Assembly (NCBI RefSeq): GCF_009765445.1
Contig: NZ_WHOY01000031.1
Coordinates: 416,510 to 480,509, forward strand
Direction: 5' to 3'
From: Pantoea sp. BAV 3049
GTDB lineage: Bacteria; Pseudomonadota; Gammaproteobacteria; Enterobacterales; Enterobacteriaceae
Length of the DNA stretch: 64,000 bases
In this document: positions 10,824 to 20,953 of the stretch, piece after piece
How positions within the stretch are numbered: position 1 is the stretch's first letter
Layout of the letters: each line of letters begins with the position of its first letter
The notes under the pieces: generated by a model
Told to the model about the DNA's origin: nothing
The model's database searches: none
The model's input: only the letters and a program-made list of their open reading frames with translations
Translations under genes and position numbers: made by a program

Positions 10824-11146
10824 GCAAATGGCATCCCGTCTGTGCCTTAGAGAGCATCCTGCCCGCCACCGGCGTCTGTGCATTGGTGGCAGGCCGTCAG
10901 GTCGCTCTCTTCCGTCCCTCAGCAGAGGAAACGGTTTATGCCCTGAGTAATATTGATCCTTTTGCTCAGGCCAGCGTACTATCACGCGGCATAATTGCCG
11001 AACATCAGGATGCACTGTGGGTTGCCAGCCCGCTGAAAAAGCAGCGCTTTCGCCTGAGCGATGGCCTGTGCATGGAGGATGCCGACCGCTCGATTGCGGC
11101 ATGGCCCGCCAGAGTGCGGGATGGCCAGGTTGAAGTGGCTGTCTGA
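10820..11146 (+). CDS. nirD: Nitrite reductase small subunit
   Basis: A 108-residue Rieske-fold subunit of the NADH nitrite reductase, needed for NirB activity. As in other NirD proteins the Rieske ligands are not conserved (residues such as NIDPFAQASVLSRG occupy that region). Its ATG overlaps the nirB stop codon, indicating translational coupling. A terminator-like hairpin follows after 17 bp. The nitrite channel gene nirC, which follows nirD in E. coli, is absent: cysG comes next. Confidence 0.94.
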   Translation: MSKWHPVCALESILPATGVCALVAGRQVALFRPSAEETVYALSNIDPFAQASVLSRGIIAEHQDALWVASPLKKQRFRLSDGLCMEDADRSIAAWPARVRDGQVEVAV

Positions 11147-11163
11147 CTCCTGACTTCTCTTGT

Positions 11164-11187
11164 GGCCGCGCTTAGCGGCCCTTTTTT
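11164..11187 (+). terminator. Intrinsic terminator after nirD
   Basis: GGCCGC / GCGGCC stem with a 5-nt loop (GCTTA), followed by C and six T. It lies in the short nirD-cysG gap, so part of the nirBD transcript probably ends here; cysG would then depend on read-through or its own promoter. Confidence 0.75.
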
Positions 11188-11204
11188 ATTACTGTGAGCG
11201 TCGT

Positions 11205-12569
11205 ATGGATTATCTCCCGTTATTCTGCCAACTGCGTGGCAAAGCCTGTCTGCTGGTTGGCGGTGGCGAGGTTGCCGAGCGCAAGGCCCGGCTGTTACTG
11301 AAAACCGGTGCGAACCTGCGGGTTTGTGCAACGCATTTTTCGCCGCAGTTTCAGCTGTGGCAGCAGACAGGAGAAGTGACGCTGACGGAAGCGCACTTTT
11401 CACCAGGGATGATCGATGAGTGCTGGCTGGTTATCGCCGCCACGGATAATGAACGGGTCAATCAGCAGGTCAGCGAGGCAGCCGAAGCACAACGCATATT
11501 CTGCAATGTGGTTGATGCTCCTGAAGGTGCCAGCGTGATTATGCCCTCCATCGTTGACCGCTCGCCGTTGATGATCGCCATCTCCAGCGGCGGTACTGCA
11601 CCAGTGATGGCCCGTCTGCTGCGCGAAAAAATTGAGGCGATACTGCCTCAGCATCTGGGAAAAATGGCCGCGTGGGCGGGTTCCCTGCGCCAGCGGGTGA
11701 AAGATCAGTTCAGCGAGATGGGGCAACGCAGACGCTTCTGGGAGAAAGTCTTCAACCACGATCGTCTGGCGCAGACGCTGGCTAACCAGGATGCAGCACA
11801 GGCGGAAAAACTGACCGAAGCCCTGTTTAGTGAGCCGCTGGAGCATAAAGGCGAAGTGGTGCTGGTCGGCGCCGGGCCGGGCGATGCCGGTTTACTGACC
11901 CTGAAAGGGCTGCAGCAGATCCAGCAAGCCGATATTGTGGTGTATGACCGGTTGGTTTCCGATGAGGTGATGGAGCTGGTCCGCCGCGATGCTGAGCGGA
12001 TCTTTGTGGGAAAACGGGCGGGCTTCCACTGTGTGCCGCAGGAATCTATTAATCAGATCCTGCTGGAACAGGCACAGCGCGGTAAACGTGTGGTGCGTCT
12101 GAAAGGCGGCGATCCCTTTATCTTTGGCCGCGGTGCAGAAGAGCTGGAGGCGCTCCTGAATGCGGATATTCCTTTCTCCGTGGTGCCAGGCATTACTGCA
12201 GCTTCCGGCTGTTCGGCCTACAGCGGCATCCCGCTAACCCACCGGGATTATGCCCAGAGCGTCAGGCTGGTCACCGGCCACGTGCAGAATAACGGCTCGC
12301 TGGACTGGGAAAACCTCGCCGCAGAGAAGCAAACACTGGTGTTTTATATGGGCCTGTCGCAGGCCGGAGAAATTCAGCAGCAGCTGATCGCTCATGGCAT
12401 GGAAAGCACCATGCCAGTAGCGCTGGTGGAAAGAGGCACTTCCACGCAGCAGCGCGTGGTCAGCGGCACGCTGGCAGAATTGAGCACGCTTGCCACAGAG
12501 GTCAGCAGTCCGGCGCTGATTATCGTTGGCCGGGTGGTAGCCCTGCGCGAACGGCTACGCTGGTTCTGA
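11205..12569 (+). CDS. cysG: Siroheme synthase (multifunctional CysG)
   Basis: A 454-residue fusion enzyme making siroheme, the cofactor of NirB and of sulfite reductase. The N-terminal half is the precorrin-2 dehydrogenase / ferrochelatase domain, with the NAD-binding [16 protein letters not shown] and the [15 protein letters not shown] block. The C-terminal half (from about residue 215) is uroporphyrinogen-III methyltransferase, with [22 protein letters not shown] and [16 protein letters not shown]. The start at 11205 ([12 protein letters not shown]) is the conserved N-terminus; 15 upstream in-frame codons cover the terminator hairpin and are rejected. Its position after nirBD links cofactor supply with nitrite reduction. 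Confidence 0.96.
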   Translation: MDYLPLFCQLRGKACLLVGGGEVAERKARLLLKTGANLRVCATHFSPQFQLWQQTGEVTLTEAHFSPGMIDECWLVIAATDNERVNQQVSEAAEAQRIFCNVVDAPEGASVIMPSIVDRSPLMIAISSGGTAPVMARLLREKIEAILPQHLGKMAAWAGSLRQRVKDQFSEMGQRRRFWEKVFNHDRLAQTLANQDAAQAEKLTEALFSEPLEHKGEVVLVGAGPGDAGLLTLKGLQQIQQADIVVYDRLVSDEVMELVRRDAERIFVGKRAGFHCVPQESINQILLEQAQRGKRVVRLKGGDPFIFGRGAEELEALLNADIPFSVVPGITAASGCSAYSGIPLTHRDYAQSVRLVTGHVQNNGSLDWENLAAEKQTLVFYMGLSQAGEIQQQLIAHGMESTMPVALVERGTSTQQRVVSGTLAELSTLATEVSSPALIIVGRVVALRERLRWF

Positions 12570-12618
12570 ATTCTTACCTATACTGATTTTTAACACCTTT
12601 CAGCCGCAGGGAAATTGC

Positions 12619-13059
12619 ATGAATCGCCTCTGGATTGCCGTATTGCTGGCCGGGTTCAGCCAGCTGAGTTCCGCCGCCACGCCCGACTATTCAGTCCTGA
12701 AGGGGCGCTGGCAGGTGGAAGGTGTGCAGGTGGACAGCAGTGGCATTCAGGCCGTGGTGGTTAACGATCCACAATATATGGGGGCAGAAGTCACCTTCTC
12801 CTCCGGCAAGATCGTCTGGACCAAAGGCACCAAAGATCGGGCCATCGATCCTGCCACGGATAACTGCACCAGCACGCCTGAACTGACTCCAGCCGATAAG
12901 AACGATCCTGAACAGAGCTACCAGGTTGCAGGAGGATTTAACGTGCTCTGTGGCAAACACCCCTGGGGACCGGGCGCAGTGGTGACGGTACCAGTGAAAG
13001 GCACGATGACGCTGTACTGGTATGACGGGGCGATTCTGGCGCTGAAAAAGGCAGGCTGA
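12619..13059 (+). CDS. Secreted protein of unknown function
   Basis: A 146-residue protein I do not recognise. It begins with a clear signal peptide (MNRLWIAVLLAGFSQLSSA, cleavage likely after SSA or SAA), so the mature protein of about 127 residues should be periplasmic. The mature part is rich in beta-forming segments (YSVLKGRWQVEGVQVDSS; AEVTFSSGKIVWTKGT; GTMTLYWYDGAILALKK) and resembles small beta-barrel or lipocalin-like domains, but no motif proves that. Two cysteines (in DNCTST and NVLCGKH) could form a disulfide. It follows cysG by 49 bp and is convergent with trpS, separated from it by a large hairpin. Confidence 0.72.
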   Translation: MNRLWIAVLLAGFSQLSSAATPDYSVLKGRWQVEGVQVDSSGIQAVVVNDPQYMGAEVTFSSGKIVWTKGTKDRAIDPATDNCTSTPELTPADKNDPEQSYQVAGGFNVLCGKHPWGPGAVVTVPVKGTMTLYWYDGAILALKKAG

Positions 13060-13070
13060 GTGGCGGGATC

Positions 13071-13099
13071 ACCAGAAGCGGAAAGGCTCCGCTTCTGGT
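13071..13099. terminator. 12-bp hairpin between convergent genes
   Basis: A perfect 12-bp stem (ACCAGAAGCGGA / TCCGCTTCTGGT) with the loop AAGGC, lying between the 3' ends of the secreted-protein gene and trpS. Neither side has a T-run, so it is either a weak terminator or an mRNA 3'-end stabiliser. Confidence 0.6.
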
Positions 13100-13113
13100 G
13101 TAAAGTTCAGTGC

Positions 13114-14118
13114 TTATGGCTGGGCAACAAATCCAACGGCTTTATACACCTTTTTCAGCGTTTCCTGAGCCTGTGAACGGGCCTTAGTAGCACCATCACG
13201 CATCACCTGCTCCAGGAAGGCTTCATCGTTACGGTAGCGGTGATAGCGCTCCTGCAGGTCAGTCAGCATACCGGAAACAGCATCCGCCACGGCGCCCTTC
13301 AGGTGGCCGTACATCTGGCCTTCAAACCGCTTCTCCAGCTCAGGAATGCTCTGGCCGGTCACACCGGAGAGAATATCCAGCAGGTTTGAAACACCCGCCT
13401 TCTCTTTGATGTCGTAACGGACGACTGGTGGCTCATCGCCATCGGTCATTGCGCGTTTGATCTTCTTCACTACCGATTTTGGATCTTCCAGCAGGCCAAT
13501 GACGTTGTTACGGTTATCGTCAGACTTGGACATCTTCCTGGTCGGCTCCAGCAGAGACATCACGCGCGCGCCGGATTTTGGAATAAATGGCTCAGGAACT
13601 TTGAAGATGTCGCCATACACGGCATTAAAGCGGGAAGCCACATCGCGGCTCAGCTCCAGATGCTGCTTCTGATCTTCGCCTACCGGCACCTGAGTGGTCT
13701 GATACAGCAGAATATCGGCCGCCATCAGCACCGGATAATCAAACAGACCGGCGTTGATATTCTCTTCATAGCGCGTCGACTTGTCCTTGAACTGGGTCAT
13801 ACGGCTCAGCTCACCAAAGTAGGTGTAGCAGTTCAGGATCCAGCCCAACTGAGTGTGTTCAGGCACGTGCGACTGAACGAAAATGGTGCTCTTTTTTGGG
13901 TCGATGCCGCAGGCCAGATACAGCGCCAGCGTGTCCAGCGTCGCTTTACGCAGCGCGGTCGGATCCTGGCGGACGGTAATCGCATGTAAATCAACGATGC
14001 AGTAGATGCAGTCGTAGTCGTCCTGCATGTTGACCCACTGACGGAGCGCACCCATATAGTTACCGATGGTCAGTTCGCCGGAAGGCTGTGCGCCGCTAAA
14101 TACGATGGGTTTGCTCAT
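13114..14118 (-). CDS. trpS: Tryptophanyl-tRNA synthetase
   Basis: Class-I aminoacyl-tRNA synthetase of 334 aa, charging tRNA-Trp. The HIGH-type signature is seen as [14 protein letters not shown] near the N-terminus and the KMSKS loop as RKMSKSDDN about residue 195. The DLHAITV and [15 protein letters not shown] segments of the Trp-binding pocket are present. The length equals E. coli TrpS. It is the last gene of the aroK-aroB-damX-dam-rpe-gph-trpS cluster, 17 bp after gph. Confidence 0.97.
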   Translation of the reverse strand: MSKPIVFSGAQPSGELTIGNYMGALRQWVNMQDDYDCIYCIVDLHAITVRQDPTALRKATLDTLALYLACGIDPKKSTIFVQSHVPEHTQLGWILNCYTYFGELSRMTQFKDKSTRYEENINAGLFDYPVLMAADILLYQTTQVPVGEDQKQHLELSRDVASRFNAVYGDIFKVPEPFIPKSGARVMSLLEPTRKMSKSDDNRNNVIGLLEDPKSVVKKIKRAMTDGDEPPVVRYDIKEKAGVSNLLDILSGVTGQSIPELEKRFEGQMYGHLKGAVADAVSGMLTDLQERYHRYRNDEAFLEQVMRDGATKARSQAQETLKKVYKAVGFVAQP

Positions 14119-14135
14119 GATTTTCGTCCTGGTTA

Positions 14136-14813
14136 TTACAGCCCGAGTGCGGGCAACAAATCGTTAAAATGATCGAGTACGAGGGTCGGGTTACTGGTGG
14201 CAATCGGCTCACCGTAGTTATAACCGTAGGTCATCCCCACGCTGGGGCAGCCTGCCGCCTGAGAAGCCATAATATCATTGCGGGAATCCCCCACAAACAC
14301 TAACTCGCCCGGCAGCAGGCCAAACTTACCCAGCACCATGAACAGCGGTGCCGGATGCGGCTTTTTCGCCACCACATCATCGCCGCCGATAATCAGCGAG
14401 AAGTACTGAGCGATGCCCAGCGAGGTCAGCAACGGTTCGACAAACGGCGTCGGTTTGTTGGTAACGATCGCCATTGGCACGCCGGTGGCGGCCAGGGCAG
14501 CCAGCCCCTCTTTCACTTCCGGAAACAGCTTGCTGCCGCTTTCCACCGAGGTGGCATAATGCTTATCCAGCAGCACGCGGGCATCCCGCACCCGATCGTC
14601 TGATGGCTGATGGCCGAGTGCCCACGTCAGCGCCCGCTCAATCAACACATCCGCGCCGTTACCGATCCAGGTGGAGACACGCTCAACACCTGCTGCCGGT
14701 AAATTCAGCGCAGCCAGCGCGGCATCCACCGCACTGGCCAGTCCCGGAGCACTGTCAATCAGCGTCCCGTCGAGATCGAATGCCAGTCCGCGAACCTCAG
14801 TGAAATGAGCCAT
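14136..14813 (-). CDS. gph: Phosphoglycolate phosphatase
   Basis: HAD-superfamily phosphatase (225 aa) that removes 2-phosphoglycolate arising from DNA 3'-phosphoglycolate repair. Motif I is [11 protein letters not shown] with the nucleophilic Asp, motif II is IVTNKP, motif III is the Lys in VVAKKPHP, and motif IV is [10 protein letters not shown]. coli Gph is about 252 aa. Against it this protein lacks a short insertion in the cap domain (after ERALTWA) and a C-terminal tail. The ATG at 14813 with an upstream GGAG is used; it lies within the end of rpe (17-nt overlap), so the two are translationally coupled. An in-frame start further inside rpe at 14846 is possible but lacks family support. 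Confidence 0.93.
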   Translation of the reverse strand: MAHFTEVRGLAFDLDGTLIDSAPGLASAVDAALAALNLPAAGVERVSTWIGNGADVLIERALTWALGHQPSDDRVRDARVLLDKHYATSVESGSKLFPEVKEGLAALAATGVPMAIVTNKPTPFVEPLLTSLGIAQYFSLIIGGDDVVAKKPHPAPLFMVLGKFGLLPGELVFVGDSRNDIMASQAAGCPSVGMTYGYNYGEPIATSNPTLVLDHFNDLLPALGL

Positions 14814-15483
14814 GGCGAGATTTCTCCAGTTCTGTGCGCATATCATCGATCACTTTTTTGTAATCAGCCTGACCAAATATGGCCGAACCGGCAACAAACA
14901 TGTCCGCGCCTGCCGCAGCGATCTCGCCTATGTTGTCGACTTTCACGCCGCCATCCACTTCCAGACGAATGTCGTAGCCACTCTGATCGATGAGCTTACG
15001 AGCCTGACGCAATTTATCCAGCGTGCCGGGAATGAAAGACTGACCACCGAAGCCGGGATTCACCGACATCAGCAGGATCACGTCGACTTTATCCATGACG
15101 TAATCCAGATAGCTGAGCGAGGTTGCCGGGTTGAACACCAGACCAGCTTTGCAGCCGTGCTCTTTGATCAGCTGCAGCGAGCGGTCAACGTGCTCAGTGG
15201 CTTCGGGATGGAAAGTGATATAGCTTGCACCCGCTTTGGCGAAGTCCGGGATCAGACGGTCGACCGGCTTTACCATCAGGTGCACGTCAATCGGGGCGGT
15301 AATGCCGTAATCACGCAGTGCTTTCAGCACCATTGGCCCCATCGTCAGGTTGGGAACGTAGTGATTATCCATCACGTCGAAATGCACAACATCGCCACCG
15401 GCAGCCAGCGCTTTGGCCGTGTCTTCACCCAGGCGGGCAAAATCTGCAGACAAAATTGATGGGGCTAGTAAAAACTGTTTCAT
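14797..15483 (-). CDS. rpe: Ribulose-phosphate 3-epimerase
   Basis: Interconverts ribulose-5-phosphate and xylulose-5-phosphate in the pentose phosphate pathway. A TIM-barrel protein of 228 aa with [15 protein letters not shown], the metal-binding [14 protein letters not shown], the IDVHLMV segment, the [12 protein letters not shown] phosphate loop and the catalytic Asp in RLEVDGGV. The ATG at 15483 has GGGAG upstream and gives the conserved [11 protein letters not shown] start; a 28-codon upstream extension is rejected. The 3' end overlaps gph. It follows dam by 52 bp. Confidence 0.97.
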   Translation of the reverse strand: MKQFLLAPSILSADFARLGEDTAKALAAGGDVVHFDVMDNHYVPNLTMGPMVLKALRDYGITAPIDVHLMVKPVDRLIPDFAKAGASYITFHPEATEHVDRSLQLIKEHGCKAGLVFNPATSLSYLDYVMDKVDVILLMSVNPGFGGQSFIPGTLDKLRQARKLIDQSGYDIRLEVDGGVKVDNIGEIAAAGADMFVAGSAIFGQADYKKVIDDMRTELEKSRHGSFH

Positions 15484-15535
15484 CCATTTCTCCCAATTAG
15501 CGCGCCTGACGACAGGCACGTACAGCAGTTGAGGT

Positions 15536-16357
15536 TCAGCCGCCGGTAAACAACGCCAGCAGCTCATTCACCTGAATGCGACCGGTACCGCTGCGGCTGA
15601 TAGAACGTCGGGCCTTGATCTGATGCAGTTGCTGCGCGGCCTGATACCACTCGCGGGTTAGCGGGGTATCGTGGTTGGAGATCAACACCGGAATGCGGCT
15701 CTCAATTGACAGCTTCTCCGCCAGCTCCGCCAGGTGCTGCTGTTGTCGCAGGCTGAAGCTGTTGGTGTGGTAAGCGGTAAAATTCGCCGTGGCCGACAGC
15801 GGCGCATAAGGGGGATCGCAATACACCACCGCGCCCTTTTGCGCCCTGTTCAGGGTAACATCGTACGATTCACAGACAAAGGTCGCATTCTGCGAGCGTT
15901 CGGAGAACCAGTAGAGCTCATCCTGAGGGAAATAAGGTCTGCGATAGCTGCCAAACGGCACGTTAAACTCACCGCTCAGGTTGTAGCGGCAAAGCCCGTT
16001 GTAGCAGTGGCGGTTAAGATATAAAAACAGCACGCCGCGGCGATAGGCATCCGTGCAGCGGTTGAACTCCTGACGGCGGGCGTAGTAGAACTCCGCGTCG
16101 TTGGTTTCGCTGGTGAACAGTGCACGCGCGTCAGTGACAAACTCGTCAACGCGGGTTTTTACGATGTCATAAAGATTGATCAGGTCGCTGTTGATATCCG
16201 CCAGAATGTAGTTTGGAAAGTCAGTGTTGAGAAACACCGATCCCGCGCCAACAAAAGGCTCAATCAGACAGTCGCCTGCAGGCAGATGACGCTGGATATC
16301 GTCAAGCAACGGGAATTTACCGCCCGCCCATTTCAAAAAAGCGCGATTTTTTTTCAT
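15536..16357 (-). CDS. dam: DNA adenine methylase (GATC)
   Basis: Chromosomal Dam, 273 aa, methylating the adenine of GATC and so guiding mismatch repair, replication timing and gene control. Motif I (AdoMet binding) appears as [14 protein letters not shown] and [12 protein letters not shown]; motif IV is the catalytic DPPYAPLS. The [12 protein letters not shown] and FNVPFGSY segments are typical of enteric Dam. It sits between damX and rpe as in E. coli. The prophage in this window carries a second, clearly different adenine methylase (53983-54738). Confidence 0.97.
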   Translation of the reverse strand: MKKNRAFLKWAGGKFPLLDDIQRHLPAGDCLIEPFVGAGSVFLNTDFPNYILADINSDLINLYDIVKTRVDEFVTDARALFTSETNDAEFYYARRQEFNRCTDAYRRGVLFLYLNRHCYNGLCRYNLSGEFNVPFGSYRRPYFPQDELYWFSERSQNATFVCESYDVTLNRAQKGAVVYCDPPYAPLSATANFTAYHTNSFSLRQQQHLAELAEKLSIESRIPVLISNHDTPLTREWYQAAQQLHQIKARRSISRSGTGRIQVNELLALFTGG

Positions 16358-16480
16358 GCCGTCGTTTTATTACAATTACTCTTCTGGCTGCGGTTACACC
16401 GACAGCATATCTGCGCTTTAAGGGTCAGCCTGCCGCTGGCAGACTGATTTTCATCCTGCGACCGGGCAATCCGGCCGCCG

Positions 16481-17509
16481 TTAGTTGGACGCTTCTTTCT
16501 TCACCTGACTGACCGGCTTCACCCACGGGTTCTGCGCCCGGACTTCGGCTGGCAGAGAGGAAACCGCGCGTTTGGCATCGGCTGGCGTTGCATAGGAACC
16601 ACTGACCAGCACAAACCATGGCTGACCATTACGGGTGGTTTTATAGACGTGGTAGCTGCTCAGGTTCTGCTTCTTCGCCCAGGCATTCAGCGTATCAGAG
16701 CGCGAAGCGCTGCTCAGCTGCAGCGTATAGCTGCCGCCCGGTACGGAGGTTGAAGCAGATTTCGCCGGAGCGGAAGCCGTATGGCTGGCCGTGCTCTGTG
16801 GCTTACTTTCTTTCACTGGCTGAGAGGCAGCAGGCTTGTGGCTGGCAGCCGGTTTGCTGTGATGCTGTGTAGCCGGGCGTTGGGTGGCCTGATGGGGCTG
16901 ACCGGCTGCCGGTTTCGCTGCGCTGGTATGAGCACCAGGAGCCACGGTAGCCGGAGCCGTTGGCAGTGAACTGCCGTTATCCTGCGCACCCTGCGCCGCG
17001 TTATCAACCTGACCCTGCTGATTAGCCAGAGCACTGTTGAGATCTCCCGGCAGCTCAACGCGCTGCTGGTTCGCCGGCGTCTGTACCGGTGCAGCCTGAG
17101 TTGGCGTTGGGGAAACCGGAGGCGCACTCAGCTCCTGTGGGCCATTGGCCGCCGGAGCCGACGTACTGCCCGGAGCCTGATTCGCGGCCGTCGCATCAGG
17201 TGCAGGTTGCTGGCCCGCATTCTGACCACTCATGGACGATGAGCCAGAGAGATCGATGCTTTTATCGCCGCCGCTGCCGGATGTGCCAGGCTGGGAAGAA
17301 GGCTGCTGGCTGCTACTGCTGTTACCCGTGGTATTCAGCGCGGAGCCAATACCGAGTACCAGCAACAGCAAAACCAGAATACCGATCCCCATCATCATGT
17401 GCTGACGGGAAACAGGCACTTTAGGGACTGAAGACGTTTTGCGGGACCGCTGCGGGCGGCGGTCGCTGGTGTCAGGTTTTAACTCGTCTTCCGGTTTAAA
17501 CTCGTCCAT
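16481..17509 (-). CDS. damX: Cell division protein DamX (SPOR domain)
   Basis: An inner-membrane protein with an N-terminal cytoplasmic part rich in charged residues, one membrane segment (about residues 38-60, MMMGIGILVLLLLVLGIGSA), a long low-complexity periplasmic linker rich in Ala, Pro, Gln, Ser and Thr, and a C-terminal SPOR domain (about residues 255-335, beginning GGSYTLQLSSASRSDTLNAW). SPOR domains bind denuded glycan strands at the septum. At 342 aa it is shorter than E. coli DamX (about 430 aa), the difference being in the variable linker. It lies between aroB and dam. Confidence 0.93.
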   Translation of the reverse strand: MDEFKPEDELKPDTSDRRPQRSRKTSSVPKVPVSRQHMMMGIGILVLLLLVLGIGSALNTTGNSSSSQQPSSQPGTSGSGGDKSIDLSGSSSMSGQNAGQQPAPDATAANQAPGSTSAPAANGPQELSAPPVSPTPTQAAPVQTPANQQRVELPGDLNSALANQQGQVDNAAQGAQDNGSSLPTAPATVAPGAHTSAAKPAAGQPHQATQRPATQHHSKPAASHKPAASQPVKESKPQSTASHTASAPAKSASTSVPGGSYTLQLSSASRSDTLNAWAKKQNLSSYHVYKTTRNGQPWFVLVSGSYATPADAKRAVSSLPAEVRAQNPWVKPVSQVKKEASN

Positions 17510-17604
17510 TCAACCTCCTCCAGTAGAGCGCGGACGCCACCCCATACCCTTTGAGCGGCAGTTACTTCATCAAATTAAGGGGGCCTGCGCCCGTTTAGGC
17601 GGCT

Positions 17605-18693
17605 TCAGGCCGTCTGACAATCATTAATCGCAGCCAGAACCGTATCATGCCCTACTCCGCTGCGCACTTCGGCTTTGCCGATTGCCAGCGGCAGAACCAG
17701 ACGCAGTTCACCAGCCAGGACTTTTTTATCGCGCATCATGTGCGGCAGATAATCTTCTGCCACCATGCTTGCAGGACCATTGACCGGTAACCCGGCGCGT
17801 TGCAGCAGCGAGATGATCCGGTCGGTATCTTCAGCGCTGAACTGTCCAAGACGCTCAGCGGTTCGGGCAGCCATCACCATCCCTGCCGCCACGGCTTCAC
17901 CGTGCAACCAGTTCCCGTAGCCCATGTGCGCTTCGATAGCGTGGCCATAGGTATGGCCCAGATTCAGCAGGGCACGCTGGCCCATTTCACGCTCGTCGGC
18001 AGCCACCACTTCGGCTTTCAGCTCGCAACAGCGGCGAATGCAGTACGCCATGGCCTTGCCGTCGAGCGCCAGCAGCGCATCAAGGTTAGCCTCCAGCCAG
18101 TTGAAGAATTCACCGTCGAGGATAATGCCGTACTTGATCACTTCCGCCAGGCCAGAAGCCAGCTCGCGAGCGGGCAGGCTGTTCAGGCAGTCAAGATCGA
18201 TCACCACCGACGCTGGCTGATAGAACGCACCGATCATGTTCTTACCTAACGGGTGGTTTACGGCAGTTTTGCCGCCTACGGATGAGTCAACCTGGGAAAG
18301 AAGCGTGGTAGGAACCTGAATAAAACGCACGCCGCGCTGGTAGCTTGCCGCAGCAAATCCGGTCAGATCGCCAATCACCCCGCCACCTAAAGCGATCAGG
18401 GTGGTGTCGCGACCGTGGGGTTTTTCCAGCAGAGCGGTAAAGACCTGATCCATTACTTCCAGCGTTTTATACTGCTCGCCGTCAGGCAGAATGACCTGGT
18501 CAACCTTCACGCCGGCGCTTTCCAGCCGCTGGCGCAAAGGATCAAGATAGAGCGGGGCCAGAGTCTGGTTGGTCACCAGCATGGCCCGGTCGCCCGCCTT
18601 GAGCGGCCAAAAAGAAGCCGGATCGTTGAACAGTCCGGCAGCAATCGTAATGGGGTAACTACGCTCCCCCAAAGTGACGGTAATCTTCTCCAT
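17605..18693 (-). CDS. aroB: 3-dehydroquinate synthase
   Basis: Second enzyme of the shikimate pathway, converting DAHP to 3-dehydroquinate; a 362-aa NAD- and Zn-dependent enzyme. Visible are the NAD-binding [20 protein letters not shown], the [18 protein letters not shown] block, zinc ligands in [12 protein letters not shown] and [12 protein letters not shown], and the conserved AEVIKYGII. It follows aroK by 50 bp and probably shares its transcript. Confidence 0.97.
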   Translation of the reverse strand: MEKITVTLGERSYPITIAAGLFNDPASFWPLKAGDRAMLVTNQTLAPLYLDPLRQRLESAGVKVDQVILPDGEQYKTLEVMDQVFTALLEKPHGRDTTLIALGGGVIGDLTGFAAASYQRGVRFIQVPTTLLSQVDSSVGGKTAVNHPLGKNMIGAFYQPASVVIDLDCLNSLPARELASGLAEVIKYGIILDGEFFNWLEANLDALLALDGKAMAYCIRRCCELKAEVVAADEREMGQRALLNLGHTYGHAIEAHMGYGNWLHGEAVAAGMVMAARTAERLGQFSAEDTDRIISLLQRAGLPVNGPASMVAEDYLPHMMRDKKVLAGELRLVLPLAIGKAEVRSGVGHDTVLAAINDCQTA

Positions 18694-18743
18694 GAAGCTG
18701 TATCACCTTATTACTTTGGCCCGCAGGCGGGTTTTGAGCTGAT

Positions 18744-19265
18744 TCAGCTCTTTTCCAACACGTTGATAATCTGATTCGCGACAACTTTCGCGCTCTGATC
18801 GTCGGTACGGATAGTGACGTCAGCAATCTCTTCGTACAGCGGATTACGTTCATCTGCCAGCGCTTCCAGCACCTCACGCGGTGGGGATTCCACCTGCAGC
18901 AGAGGACGCTTTTTATCACGCTGAGTACGCGCCAGCTGCTTCTCGATCGTGGTTTCCAGATACACCACTACACCGCGAGCAGAAAGACGATTGCGCGTTT
19001 CACGGGATTTAACGGAACCGCCACCGGTAGCCAGCACAATGCCCTGCTTCTCGGTGAGTTCATTGATTATTTTCTCTTCGCGATCGCGGAAGCCTTCTTC
19101 GCCTTCGACGTCGAACACCCAACCCACATCCGCTCCGGTACGTCGCTCAATTTCTTGATCGGAATCGAAAAATTCCATATTGAGTTGCTGAGCTAACTGA
19201 CGCCCAATAGTGCTTTTGCCGGCACCCATAGGCCCAACCAGAAAGATATTGCGTTTCTCTGCCAT
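18744..19265 (-). CDS. aroK: Shikimate kinase I
   Basis: Phosphorylates shikimate at the 3-hydroxyl with ATP; 173 aa. The Walker A is [12 protein letters not shown], the shikimate-binding part includes [16 protein letters not shown] and ATGGGSVKS, and the LID region is RDKKRPLL. The ATG at 19265 gives the conserved [14 protein letters not shown]; 15 upstream in-frame codons are rejected. It is the first gene of the aroKB-damX-dam-rpe-gph-trpS cluster. Confidence 0.97.
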   Translation of the reverse strand: MAEKRNIFLVGPMGAGKSTIGRQLAQQLNMEFFDSDQEIERRTGADVGWVFDVEGEEGFRDREEKIINELTEKQGIVLATGGGSVKSRETRNRLSARGVVVYLETTIEKQLARTQRDKKRPLLQVESPPREVLEALADERNPLYEEIADVTIRTDDQSAKVVANQIINVLEKS

Positions 19266-19654
19266 TTTTTCGGTATTACTAAGACAATTCGTTAATGATA
19301 CCCCGTCCAACCGGACAGGACATGAACTGAAACCTCATGAGCGATAGTGCGAGAGTCAGATGAAAATTATCTCAACACTGAAGGTGTTTTGGCAACCGAT
19401 TAAATTGACCTTGCCCATTGCGCACTCATCGGGCGCGTTTCAGTCCGCTTCATTTATCAGCCCGATGTCACTGCATCGGCTACGCCGGTTGCGCACGATA
19501 AAAAACGGGTTAAATGCATTCTCTGAAGCCAAACCGAGGCCCATAAATCAAAAATCGCTAAACCTTGTAAGCTAATTCCGCTCTTGCGTCAAACGCATAT
19601 GGTCGCAATCCGCCAAAAAAGCACCTGGCTCCTCAGTTTGGACTAAAAAACGCA
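19266..19654. other. 389-bp intergenic region, aroK - hofQ
   Basis: Upstream region of the aroK cluster and downstream end of the hof operon. A gap of similar size occurs here in E. coli and contains the aroK promoters. A 71-codon plus-strand frame (19360-19575) has no recognisable protein features and no good ribosome site. I saw no clear terminator after hofQ. Confidence 0.6.
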
Positions 19655-20953
19655 TTACTCCTCACGAATCAGTCTCGGTGTGATAAAGATCACTAATTCC
19701 CGCCGTTTCTGTTCTGACGTTGAGTGACGGAACAGTGTGCCGATCAACGGGAGATCGCCCAGCAGCGGCACCTGGCTTTTATTCTGCGCGTTGTGCTGCT
19801 GGAAAATGCCCCCCAGCGCCAGCGTTTGTCCATCTTTGACCGTCACCTGGGTTTGGATCTCCTGTTTGTCGATAGCAATGTACTCACCGTCACCACTGCG
19901 CAGGGTACTGCCCGGCAGGTTCTGACTGATGTGCAATTTCAGCATTATCCGCCCATTCGGCTGCACCACCGGCGTGACCTCCATTCCCAGTACCGCCTCC
20001 TTAAACTCCACCGAGGTGCTGCCACTGCTGCCGCTGGAAACTTCATATGGAATTTCGGTGCCCTGCTTAATACTGGCGGTTTGTTGGTGCGAGGTGAGCA
20101 GACGTGGACTGGCGATGATCTCCAGTTTGTTTTCCTGCTCCAGCGCACTCAGCTCCAGATCCAGCAACCTCCCGTCGAGCCGGGCAAAAGTGAACCCTGC
20201 GGCCAGTGCCGGACTGGTCGCGGCCAAATCCACCCGCAGCTGGCTGGCCCGTAACGCACGGGTTACCTGCTCTTCACCGCTCATTCCCCAACTAACGCCC
20301 AGCTCACGCAGGCTCCCTTCGGTGATAGTCACAATATGGGCCGCCAGCTCGATTTGCTCCAGCGGCACGTCGAGCGCGGCTACCCAAAGGCGGGTTTGCT
20401 CCAGCGCTGCCCGGGTGTCACGTAACAGCAGACTGTTAGTTCGTGCATCTACCGTCACGCTCCCTCTCGGCGTCATTAACTTTGCACGCTCGGCCTGCAG
20501 GCTGGCGTTGACTCTGGCCGCGTCGGCATGCAGCAGCGTCAGAGAGAGCGTGTGCAAGGGCAATGACTTTTCGGCCTCCTCCCTGCGCAGCACCTGCTGG
20601 CGCTCCCGCTCCTCCTGCAAGCTGTGCGGCCAGACCAGCAGAATGCCATCCTCATGCTCGATAGTAAGCCGTCCGAGCCGGGCAACCAGCGCCAGTGCCT
20701 GCGGCCAGGACACATCTTTCAGCCTGATCGACAATGTGCCCTCCACGTCGGGAGCCACCACCAGATTCAGCTGCTGATAATCCGCCAGCGCCTGCAGGAT
20801 TTCCCCAACCGGCGCGTTATCGAACGCCAGGGATAACGGAACTGGATTGGCGAGCGGAAGAGACGGAGGCAATGCCGCCAGGCTGATTTGCTGCGGTAGC
20901 AAATTCAGTAGCAGAACCAGTGCGCCGGTCCACGGTTTCAGCCCCGGCATCAT
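19655..20953 (-). CDS. hofQ: HofQ, secretin for DNA uptake / type IV pilus-like apparatus
   Basis: Outer-membrane secretin (432 aa from this start), homologous to Haemophilus ComE and PilQ. HofQ is the pore for uptake of DNA that E. coli uses as a nutrient. After a signal peptide (MMPGLKPWTGALVLLLNLLPQQISLA) come secretin N-domains (DNAPVGEILQALADYQQLNLVVAP; a second around VTVDARTNSLLLRDT) and the C-terminal secretin core (LELSALEQENKLEIIASPRLL, VEFKEAVLGMEVTP, VPLLGDLPLIGTLFR, ELVIFITPRLI). The ATG at 20953 is chosen because it begins the signal peptide and has GGAAG upstream; the frame runs 34 codons further up without a signal peptide. Its start lies 137 bp inside hofP. Confidence 0.9.
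   Translation of the reverse strand: MMPGLKPWTGALVLLLNLLPQQISLAALPPSLPLANPVPLSLAFDNAPVGEILQALADYQQLNLVVAPDVEGTLSIRLKDVSWPQALALVARLGRLTIEHEDGILLVWPHSLQEERERQQVLRREEAEKSLPLHTLSLTLLHADAARVNASLQAERAKLMTPRGSVTVDARTNSLLLRDTRAALEQTRLWVAALDVPLEQIELAAHIVTITEGSLRELGVSWGMSGEEQVTRALRASQLRVDLAATSPALAAGFTFARLDGRLLDLELSALEQENKLEIIASPRLLTSHQQTASIKQGTEIPYEVSSGSSGSTSVEFKEAVLGMEVTPVVQPNGRIMLKLHISQNLPGSTLRSGDGEYIAIDKQEIQTQVTVKDGQTLALGGIFQQHNAQNKSQVPLLGDLPLIGTLFRHSTSEQKRRELVIFITPRLIREE

Noticed and set aside
19360..19575. 71-codon plus-strand frame in the aroK-hofQ gap
   Set aside because: No Shine-Dalgarno, no recognisable protein pattern; the gap is a promoter region in relatives.
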